A stretch of DNA of 64,000 bases from Megalonaias nervosa (taxonomy: Eukaryota; Mollusca; Bivalvia; Unionida; Unionidae). This document shows, in pieces, positions 56,170 to 64,000 of the stretch. Location of the stretch: assembly GCA_016617855.1 (NCBI GenBank), contig JAECUM010093582.1:1-64000 (forward strand), written 5' to 3'. The translations under genes were made by a program, and so were the position numbers. The first letter of the stretch is position 1. Each line of letters begins with the position of its first letter. The notes beneath the pieces were generated by a model. It had not been told where the DNA came from, searched no databases, and was given only the letters and a program-made list of their open reading frames with translations.

Positions 56170-56751
56170 TATCGATGACGGTCCTGTCCTGTCCTGAAGG
56201 GAGTGCTTCTTATTCTTCTTCTGGCACTGTCACTAACACAGGTTTAAAAGTTACCTTTTTCACTGAACGTTTTAATTTGTTTGAATGACAAATCTTGGGC
56301 ATAGTGTGCCACTTCTTTTGTCCAAGCCTCGAAACCCCAACTTTTCCAGTCACGTACATCTTTCCAGTGAGGGTGTAAGTCACAAGCTACACACACATCA
56401 TGGTACACATCTTCAGTACCTAAAAGTTGACGAATCTTTCTTTCCTGTAGAGGTCGAGAAGTATCGAGATGAAAGCGCAAAGCTTTTAACAGAATGAGTC
56501 TCCAGTGTACATTTAAAGGCACCACTTTCATGCTTTTTGGGTGGTATGTACTGTTCGTAAAGAGTCCACAAGGAATCGGCCGGAAAACGAAATCCCAGAA
56601 AGCAAGTCACAAAGACACACACCAAACGTCGACCCCAATTCAATGGACACAGTTCTCGTAAAATGCGATGGTAATCCTCCACCGTTTGAATATTGTCATT
56701 CATTTACTTCCACGGATTCTTTTGTATCACGAATGATAAAGGTCGTGGCAT
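56170..56751 (-). pseudogene. unknown element B2 protein (homologue of B1 13244-13843)
   Basis: Start ATG at 56751, about 10 nt after TATAAAAA: PLSFVIQKNPWK then TAA. Next DYHRILRELCPLNWGRRLVC, then in another frame ALRFHLDTSRPLQERKIRQL, TEDVYHDVCVACDLHPHWKD and WGFEAWTKEVAHYAQDL. Cys/His residues (CVACDLHPHW) could bind zinc. The end position is approximate. Family not recognised. Confidence 0.5.
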
Positions 56752-56763
56752 GGTAGTCCGTTT

Positions 56764-57222
56764 TTATACCACTTTTTGTCGGAGACAATAAGTGTACTTT
56801 CTGCACAGAGATGACCGTACTCCAGTGGCGAGTCTAAATTGTTTAGTCACTAACTTGCACATCACACACCGTTCAGAAGTGTCCTCTTGAACTAAGTTTA
56901 CATTGTGTAAAAGATTTTGGTAACCCTCTAACTCTTCTTCTGGAATTTGTTGCACTAAGTCTACCTTGTAGTAAAAATAATCACTAACAACAATCCAATC
57001 CTTCTCGCCCACGAGTGGTTGATCAATGTCTGACCACTGGACCACTTTCATCAGAATCAGTCCTCTTATAGCATTTAGGTACCAGTGGTTTAAACATTGG
57101 TGACGTAACGGATGCATTTGTTCTTTGCGTTTCACTTATATTTTGACCAACTCTCGGTAAATGCGTTCTCTCAACTCCATAGGCAAGCCACGAATGTTCT
57201 CTTGTAAAATATCCATGACCAT
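56764..57222 (-). pseudogene. unknown protein with LP.EL...IY..L motif (element B2)
   Basis: It starts MVMDILQENIRGLPMELRER and IYRELVKI, then a TAA (57136-57138) where B1 has CAA. The frame continues CLNHWYLNAIRGLILMKVVQ, SERCVMCKLVTKQF, and ends CLRQKVV with its TAA inside TATAAAAA. One C-x2-C pair. Paralogous to the next gene up. Confidence 0.55.
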
Positions 57223-57227
57223 GTCAG

Positions 57228-57614
57228 TCAAACACTTCTCCTAAAGCGAAAGTGACGGATGTAGTGAGTAATTTCTGACCACTGCCATTCCAGGAAACGG
57301 TCAAGATTGTCATTAAAATCTTCTAATGTAAATGGTCTAAAGCGGAATATTCGGAAGAACGCACACTTGATCCAGAGAAATCTGACTTGTTTGTTGACTT
57401 TTGTCAATTTCCTCTTGTGAATTTCTCGACATAAAAGTTCCTCAGTCACCAATTGAGATTTTGCTCTGACAAGTCCCTGCCAAATGTCCTTGTAGATCTT
57501 CTCTTGCAATTCGTTTGGTAATCTTTGAATATTTTTTTTTAAATGGGGTATAAATACTTGTCTAGGTGTTGTCCAACGTTTGACTCCTAGCCAAGCTGGT
57601 TTCTTAAACGACAT
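57228..57614 (-). CDS. paralogue of the LP.EL...IY protein, present only in B2
   Basis: An intact frame of about 128 residues from MSFKKPAWLG at 57614. It shares LKKNIQRLPNELQEKIYKDI with the next gene and continues as a Lys/Arg-rich helical protein (KLTKVNKQVRFLWIK) ending HFRFRRSV. B1 has no counterpart between its BIR gene and 12782, so this is a gain in B2 or a loss in B1. The LP.EL...I...I pattern is weakly F-box-like only. Confidence 0.5.
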   Translation of the reverse strand: MSFKKPAWLGVKRWTTPRQVFIPHLKKNIQRLPNELQEKIYKDIWQGLVRAKSQLVTEELLCREIHKRKLTKVNKQVRFLWIKCAFFRIFRFRPFTLEDFNDNLDRFLEWQWSEITHYIRHFRFRRSV

Positions 57615-57625
57615 AGTATGCCACT

Positions 57626-58253
57626 TCAATGACTAGGTCCCACAAAATGTAGGTAGTGACAATCTGGAGACCATCGAGCATGTTCCAGGCAAGCGGAATC
57701 TTTCTTCTCCCACTCGTGAAGTGACACACCGCAACTAGAACACTTGACTTTATCCCTTTCGCCCAAGTAGATAAATCCGGCTCTAGCTAATTCTTCGGGG
57801 GTAGGTCCTCACAGATATTTTGGCCATTTTCCTCAGAAGTTTTGGAATCGACTTTCAAAGTCACAGTATTCAGGCAAACGTACAGGGAACGAATATTCGT
57901 CTTTCACAGGTTCATTTCCATGAGGGTACTGTGAAATCCGCAGGAGTTAGTTCAGTTTTGGATGACATCCTACGTAGGGTGGTAGCCGCATGGTTTCATG
58001 ATGATGACATCCACCATGAAAACCAGTAAAGTGAAAAGGTGTACGATGACGAATAACAACGCTTTCGCATCCGTCAGGTTTGACACGCACAGCATCACTT
58101 TCCATAGTAGGTATATTCATAGCAAAGTTCCCATGATGATACTGAATCGCTGAGGTCACAGCGTACGGCATTCCTGCCATCGCAAGGCACAGCATCGCAC
58201 TCCACTTGAGCATCGTCGAACTTGAATGGTATGGTCTGTTTCTTAGCATTCAT
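57626..58253 (-). pseudogene. BIR-domain (IAP-like) protein (element B2)
   Basis: It starts MNAKKQTIPFKFDDAQVECD 33 nt beyond the PolB stop. The middle is shifted (a Cys/His-rich stretch, GFHGGCHHHE). The BIR region (about 57630-57880) has GKWPKYL, LARAGFIYLGERDKVKCSSC, W...KD and LEHARWSPDCHYL, with all four zinc ligands. Two TGA codons fall before LARA. No RING is visible. Caspase inhibition in infected cells is the usual viral use; inferred only. Confidence 0.7.
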
Positions 58254-58285
58254 ATTTCTCTCTTGGTGTTGGTCGTTACAATGAA

Positions 58286-61200
58286 CTATCGGTCTTGGAC
58301 GTTGTTCCCTTTTATATGCTGACCAATATCGACGTGACCGTACGGTAAAGTGAAGTGGTTGGGAAGCCGAACTCGCTTCTGGTACACGATTTGATAGATT
58401 TTTTCCAAAGGTTGACTGACGATTGGTGTGTGGGTAAACGTACAATATTGTGCGGTTCCTTGATGGTCACTCTAAAATTTCCATCCTGTCCAGACTGCAA
58501 GGCTTCTTTCAATACGCCAAAGTTCACCACTTGACTGGTGCGATAATTGAGAGTCAATCCTTTCACTTTACACTCCGTGTGCACTTCTCCTAGTGGGTCA
58601 CGGTATTCGTAGCCATACTTTTTTGGACCTCCACTTGCAAAACTTAGAATCTTGTCGTCTGGATGTTCGTCCGTCCATGCTCCTAAACGGTCTCCTTCTA
58701 TGTCAGGGTGACGTTCACCTAGTCGATCGATGTAGATGTAACTGTCCGTGTCCAAATACAGCACACGATCTCCCAACAGTTCTAAAGCTTCGTACAGTTT
58801 TAAGCGAGCATGGGCTGTCATGTAAGCCGCAATGATGACATTTCCAAATTCGTCGGCTTCGACAAAGTCCAATTCTTCTTCGTAATTGACTAAGATCAAC
58901 ACGGTCGTTGTGCCCTTTTGCCCCACAAGCAATTCAACATCACTTTGGGAAACGATCGCCTTCCTTCGCTTTTCTCCACGTGGTCTCAAGTGATGCCTTC
59001 CTGCTCCCAGTATATCTCTTTGAATTTCTTTTGGCCTTCGGGAGTGTGGCACCAGGAAGGATAGCAGCTGGCTTCTTGTTTCAGTTTTAAAATGGCATCC
59101 ACGTAGTCTGCGAAAATGCCTTTCTGAGTCTCGTCGCCCTTGTGGTATTTTTCTGTCTTGGGAAAGTGGTAAATTTCGTACACTTCTAACAGTTGGTATC
59201 CCAGGTCCAGAGCATTGAACAATTCCACGCTGACCCACGTTCCTATCAAGGCGCGTTCTTCCTGGATGTGCTGACAAGGTCGGTCTTGGTTGCACGTTTC
59301 GACACAAGTAGGGCACAAGGGAAACATCAGTTTTCCTTGGCAGTGATGTGGTAAAACGGAATTATACAAGTTCGTGGGAGGCAATCCTTCGTATTCTTGA
59401 ATGTTGTCCAGGTCAATGTGTTCCGTCGGCAATTGCGGTTGTCCTGCGGAAAAGTTACAATATTTGCACACGTACGGATACAGCGAACGCACGTCCAAGT
59501 ATTTGATTTCTTCTCCTTTCTCCTCGTCGGCTTGGTACAGCAAACAGGTGGCATTCGTCCGTCCTAAGTACAAGATGTCCCTCGGGTTCGGTGGGTCCAC
59601 CAGCTTGTAAGTTTCCACGATGCGCTTAAACTCGGGATTGGTTTTCAAACGGCTATCGTAATCGTGTTCCACATTTCCACCACTTGGTATCCTTGCTGTT
59701 CTAACTTAAAGCGTCGCTGACAAGTGGCCTGGTACAAGTCTTCCATAGTCCGTTGTAAAAACTGAGTTTTAGTGCCACGTTGAGGGTAACAGATGGGACA
59801 TCCATGAGATAAGCATCTGTTAAACTCATACACGATCTTGGGGTTTTCTAAGTCCCAAACATCCACTAAATATCTTCCAATGGTTTTCTCGCCTCCTCGG
59901 TTGCGGGCGTGTTGGATCCATTTGCCTTCCTTGTCGCACAAGTAATGTAACCAGCGTAGGGCTTTGACCGAATATTGGCGTTTGACAAAGTTCGTCGTTT
60001 GAGGGCTTATGACAGCCAGGGTGTTTTCGGGCATGAATCGTTGAAGGTACACTAAGGAACACACTTTGGCAATGGTGCAGGCATCTTTCAAAGGATCGAT
60101 CCCTCCGTGCTCCATGAACAGTTTTCGAAATTTACAACAGCGACGCTGTAAAATGTCCACGTCGGAACGACAATACTTTAACATTTCTTCCTGAAAGTCG
60201 AAGGGGTCCTAGGCATGAGTATGGCACCAAGCGTAGAAAGCTTCTCGTTGTTCGGTGCGCATGTTGTCGGGGTCGTAGTAGTGAGCCTCAGGCAAATGGG
60301 GTAGAACGGCGTGTTGACTGGCTTCGCTATTGGAAAAGTGCGGGAAATAGCCTTTGGCCCTTTCTGTCATTCCAAACGTTTTAGGTATTCGGCTGAAAGG
60401 CATAGCCAAGTAACTCATCGAATCTTTAAACTGTACTTGTCCCACTTGCATAGAAATGATTTTGGCTCCGTTCAAAGTCACTTTAGGATGTTCGGTACTT
60501 TGTTCCATATAGTATCTCAAGAGAAACTGACTACCGTATCCCGAGAAATTGTGAGCCATCACCCTGGCATAGCGATGACAATCTCCGTAACGTTCGATAT
60601 CCTCTTGGCTACACGTCGCATCCATGGGGTCTAAGATCCATTGGGCGAAATCGGCCAACGTGTTAGGTCCACGAAAGATTTGTTCACGTCCTCCAGGAAT
60701 CTTGCTGCAGTGAGAGCAATGACTAAAGATAGGCTCTTGGATGCACTTCTCGCATGCTCGGTGAGCCACGCAGAAATTTGGAATGTGAATGCCGCTCTCT
60801 TGCATGCATTCGAAATCGAAAAAGATGAAATTGCCTTTCTTCTGGTCTTCTTCCTCTTCATGTTTGGAATGGTATTTTTGAATGTAGCATTCGTGTTCCA
60901 AGTCCACAATTTGGCGACAAATGCCACATCGTTTCTTTCCTGAATATACGTGCGCCTTGGCACTGTTGGCACGTATGCCTTGTCCACAAGTAGGGCACAA
61001 TCTCAGGAGTTGACAAGCACATTTCTGCTGTGAAATTTGCGTTTTCAGATGCTGTTGGTAACAGGTCGGACTGACAAAAGTGCGTTGACAAGCTGGGCAA
61101 TGCACTCGTTCTTGTCTTTTGTCAAAACAGGGTTTAGAGGCTAAACATCCTTCACATTTCGATCCGCAATGCTTGTGTTGCTCTCGATTGTTATAGCCAT

Positions 61201-62231
61201 AGGCACATTTCTCACAGTAATAACTGTATGACAGGAATTCGATGATACTGGTAATGATATTAAAATGTTCATCACGATGATAGACATAAATGTATTTTCC
61301 GTCTTTAAAATTTTTGCCTCGAAACAACAGAGGACCACGCACTTCTTTAGGGTACACTTTCAAGGTGTAGCGTGGAGTCAAAACGTCTTGCAACTTTTGC
61401 ATTTCAGGAATGCCGCAGGGTGTGTCTTTGGATATCCCCGCTTGCTGTAACAGGAGTTCTGCTTCTCTTCGTTGTTTGGCTCGGTCCGATCGTTGAATAG
61501 TTTTCCAGTCTCTTTTCCATTCTGCCGTGTCGTTCTTGTCGGCATACGTTCGTCCCACCACGATGGCGCGGGCTAAACACATCTGGTCTTGAGGGTCGTT
61601 AATTCGAACGAGGCTCTTTTTGGCGCTGCGAAGGTCTTCCACCAATAGCGCCTTTTTGAGTCCGGTTCCTTAGGGAAGAGAACAGTGTCTCGTTTTCATC
61701 GGTGATGTGAAACTTGTCGTTGGATTGTTGCACGTGTTGAATCTTGTCCATGACGTTGGAAGGTGCCAATTCTGCCGGGCTGCTAAACTCGATCCAAACG
61801 GGGGACTACAAAATGTCGTGATGAATCGAAAGTCTCAAGCGATCGTCTTCTTTGGCTTCACGTTGCTGTTTCAGTGTGGTTAACAAAGAATCCCACACAT
61901 CTGTGATGAACCATTCTGCTTTCTCCAGCGGTACGTCTGACTTGAAATCTTTAAACTTCACCGTGTACGTGTAGGCCGTGGTTCTAAATTTTCTAGAGGA
62001 GCGTTTGTCCGTCTCTCGAATGTGGTAATACTTTTCAGGGTTTACTAGTGGTGATGGCGGACTTTGGTTTGGTGTAAACTCTCTGGGTCTGGATTTTGGT
62101 TCACTCATCTCATCTTCAACATCGCTGGCATGAATTTGAGCCAAGGTTTTAGCTACTGTGCGAGGCGATAAATCACGTTTCTGCCTCTTACTTTCTTCTC
62201 CTTTCTTCACGAAATGATGCAATCGTTTCAT
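58286..62231 (-). pseudogene. polB: protein-primed DNA polymerase B (element B2)
   Basis: About 1,310 codons. N-terminal MKRLHHFVKKGEESKRQKRD; a zinc-rich region with at least eight C-x2-C pairs (CEKCAYGYNN, HCPACQRTF, LCPTCGQGI, CGICRQIV); 3'-5' exonuclease motifs FFDFECMQ, NFSGYGSQFL and YCRSDVDIL; palm motif A YLDVRSLYPYV; motif C YLDTDSYIYID. Breaks: TAG 61806, a shift near 61650-61680, TAG 60209, shifts near 59660 and 59000-59310, and a late shift near 58330. It ends at a TAG (58286-58288). It replicates the element, presumably with a terminal-protein primer as in the family. Confidence 0.92.
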
Positions 62232-62365
62232 TTTGACTGTAAAAAGTCAAATAGCTACATTTGAAACGCCATGGACCCCTATATATTCATGTCAAACCAG
62301 TGCATATATAAAGGGCTAGTGCCTTTCCTCTCAGTATTCATTTCACTCTCAAGCTGACCAGCAGG
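62232..62365. promoter_or_regulatory. divergent promoter between polB and zinc-knuckle gene (B2)
   Basis: The plus strand has TATATAAAGGG at 62305-62315 for the knuckle gene; the minus strand has AATATATAGGGG near 62275-62287 for polB. Confidence 0.7.
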
Positions 62366-62755
62366 ATGGAAGAGCCCACACAGATCGAACTTCTGATCAG
62401 ACCTTTGGGAGGTGTCATACGAAAGTTTTCTTCAGACAAGTCGACGGACTACTCCCCCTTCTTTCGAGATAAAAGTCAAGATACTTGCTATATCTGTCAG
62501 AAGAAAGTGCATTAGGCTACAGAATGTCCAGACCGCCAAAAAAGCCAGACAAGTGTCAAAAGAGACAAAAGTCAAGATACCTATTATCATTGTCATGAGA
62601 AAGGACATTGATCTTCAGACTGCCCTAAGAAACAACAGGAGCAGGAGGAAGAAGAAGAGGTGCCCTCGGTAAAGGAAGAACCCCGACATGTCCAGAAAGA
62701 GAAGAAAAGAAGGCGAGAAAAAAAAGTGAGGAAGAAGAGGAGGAAACACCTGTGA
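62366..62755 (+). pseudogene. CCHC zinc-knuckle protein (element B2)
   Basis: ATG at 62366 (MEEPTQIELLIRPLGGVIRK), 130 codons to a TGA at 62753. First knuckle CYICQKKVH-stop-ATEC, second YHCHEKGH-stop-SSDC (first Cys now Tyr). Both internal stops (TAG 62513, TGA 62609) fall exactly on the Trp that follows the knuckle His, and the register is otherwise perfect. The C-terminal part is a Glu- then Lys/Arg-rich helix. Single-strand nucleic-acid binding is typical of such knuckles. Confidence 0.7.
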
Positions 62756-63013
62756 AAGTGAAGAAATTCAAAAAACAGAGAGAGTGAACAAAAAAAGACA
62801 CAGAAGAAGTTTATGAACTTTTTAAAAGTGTTATGTTGTGACATTGGATTGTAAAATTTGTACCAGAATAGACCAGACTGAAAAACGTAGGTGTCCCCTA
62901 GTTTTGACTTTTTAGAATGATAAAGGGACTACACTCATGCACTCACATACGTACATCATGGAGTACAAAAAGGATTTTGAGTTTTAATTGATTGAGGCAA
63001 AATGAATAATAAC
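62756..63013. other. convergent intergenic spacer
   Basis: No gene; between the ends of the knuckle gene and the outer Glu/Arg-rich gene. Confidence 0.6.
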
Positions 63014-63033
63014 TCTTTTCCAAAGAAGTGGGT

Positions 63034-63049
63034 GGCCCTGAAAAGGGCC
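63034..63049 (-). terminator. canonical histone-type 3' stem-loop
   Basis: The minus strand reads GGCCCTTTTCAGGGCC, preceded by CACCCAAA and followed by ACCCA. It begins 35 nt after the stop at 63085, and TTTGGAAAAGAGTT lies 8-20 nt downstream. This site is indistinguishable from an animal replication-dependent histone gene 3' end. Confidence 0.85.
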
Positions 63050-63084
63050 TTTGGGTGTTTGTTTTTCTTTCTACAAATACAAAC

Positions 63085-63720
63085 TCAGGAACGAGAAGCA
63101 ATCAGCTTTAACTGCCTTAAGCCTTTGCCACGGCCAATGCCTACTTCTGGACTTGCTCCTGTCGATGATTTGGTAGAAATCACTAGGGCTGGTATCTCTG
63201 GCGTATTAACCTGGTTGGACAGTTTGGCTCGGGAAGGTCTTTTTCTCTTGGGCCATAATAAAGTAGTCTAATACATTTGTTTCAGACTCCTTAACTCTGC
63301 CAAAATGTCTAAGAGTACCGTCACCGTTTGACATTCACTGTTCTCCTTCTCTCCTAGACCTTGTTTCTTCTCTGCTTCTTCTTCTTCCTGTCGTTTCCTT
63401 CTTGCCTCTTCTTCTTCTCGCTGTTGCTGTTCAAGAAGAAAAGCTTGTTCTGCTTCTTTCTGCTGTTGTAAAAAATTTTCCAATTCTTCTTTCTGTCTGT
63501 GTTTAAAATCCTCGACGTGTGGTAAAGAAGGAGAAGGTGACGAAGGTGCTAATACCGGAACAAATTCTTGCGAAAAAGAGAGAAAATCTATTAAATCCCA
63601 ATTAAAATCGACCTCTTTTGGAAGTAGACCTGTATTGACTTTCGTAGCCACTACTATGCCATCGCGGCTCGTCACTACAACCGGTGCACCCCAATTCATC
63701 GTCTTCTTGGTTTCCTTCAT
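63085..63720 (-). pseudogene. Glu/Arg-rich coiled-coil terminal protein (element B2)
   Basis: It starts MKETKKTMNWGAPVVVTSRD. Frame open for 150 codons: DFNWDLIDFLSFSQEFVPV, a charged coiled coil (REEEEARRKRQEEEEAEKK) and LLDILAELRSLKQMY, then a TAG (63268) where B1 has CAG. The frame continues another 60 codons (PKRKRPSRAKLSNQ, GIGRGKGLRQLKLI) to a TGA at 63085. A basic nuclear-targeting-like tail follows the coiled coil. Family not recognised. Confidence 0.6.
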
Positions 63721-63951
63721 GTTTCAAAAAACAATGTCGCATCGATTCACTGCTCACAGACGCTAGCGCATCTATATAGGGAATGTGATGTCACTGCTTG
63801 CTCTCTTCGGATTGGAAGACAGACTCCGCGCAGTGGCTGAATTTTGTAACGCGTGTTGGGATTGATGAACAATCTCAATCCGTTTCGATCCGGCCTTCCA
63901 CTATAAATAAACGCGGTTCACTTCATTCCCTTCACCTGTTCTCGTCACAAG
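63721..63951. promoter_or_regulatory. divergent promoter at the outer end of B2
   Basis: The plus strand has TATAAATA (63902-63909); the minus strand has CCTATATAGA (63771-63780). A CRE-like TGATGTCA lies at 63786-63793. Same organisation as 8506-8732 in B1. Confidence 0.7.
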
Positions 63952-64000
63952 ATGTGGACAAACGTTGAATCCTCTACTCTCGTATCGTCGATGCTATTCC
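63952..64000 (+). CDS. outermost basic terminal protein, partial (element B2)
   Basis: The first 16 codons (MWTNVESSTLVSSMLF) match the B1 gene 8272-8505. It runs off the right edge of the window. Confidence 0.7.
   Translation, partial: MWTNVESSTLVSSMLF

Larger units (their letters stand above)
44160..64000 (-). mobile_element. element B2: near-complete Polinton/adintovirus copy, right end outside window
   Basis: At least 19.8 kb. From its low-coordinate end: terminal repeat, three terminal genes, protease, acidic protein, MCP, core protein, penton, membrane protein, integrase, pre-integrase protein, core proteins, ATPase, three unknown genes, BIR protein, PolB, zinc knuckle and outer genes. 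Gene set and integrase/PolB pairing define a Polinton/Maverick, with adenovirus-like virion genes as in adintoviruses. Many genes carry one or two stops, so this copy is probably inactive but not old. Confidence 0.9.

Overview
This is animal nuclear DNA: AT-rich, full of microsatellites and minisatellites, with no operons or ribosome-binding sites. It is dominated by integrated double-jelly-roll DNA viruses/transposons of the Polinton (Maverick)/adintovirus class. An invertebrate host is likely, and the (TACA)n and (TA)n richness makes a mollusc possible, but no host gene is clear enough to decide.

Layout. (1) 301-7020, minus strand: element A, one lineage of Polinton-like element. It shows a penton-like minor capsid protein, a hydrophobic protein, a phage-tail-fibre-type protein, an adenain-like protease with a core-protein-like N-terminus, the major capsid protein (MCP), a small core protein and a Pro/Gln-rich protein. 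Several genes carry a single stop or frameshift. (2) 7056-7302: a small MITE. (3) 7799 to about 24470, plus strand: B1, a decayed and internally deleted copy of a second lineage, B. It holds pieces of protein-primed DNA polymerase B, a BIR (IAP-like) gene, packaging ATPase, basic core proteins, integrase with a chromodomain, penton, MCP, protease and accessory terminal genes. A 1.9-kb insert (21881-23770) interrupts one terminal gene. (4) About 24900-30200, minus strand: B3, a fossil of the same family. (5) About 30200-44159: host DNA with many tandem repeats and two interspersed-repeat families but no recognisable gene. (6) 44160 to beyond the right edge, minus strand: B2, a more complete copy of lineage B. 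It begins with a terminal repeat whose first bases (5'-AGTAGTGA) match those of B1. Nearly every B2 gene is recognisable, and many differ from an open frame by one or two stops or shifts.

In lineage B the centre carries replication (PolB), integration, packaging and virion genes in compact order. Neighbouring genes are often separated only by a TATA box, which sometimes overlaps the previous stop codon. Both ends carry unfamiliar small basic, glutamine-rich or coiled-coil genes with repeated promoter-leader cassettes. These terminal genes end in perfect or near-perfect replication-dependent-histone 3' stem-loops followed by a purine-rich GAAAAGA element, at six or more sites. That suggests the element uses the host's S-phase, poly(A)-independent histone mRNA 3'-end pathway for its accessory genes. 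This is the most unusual feature of the window.
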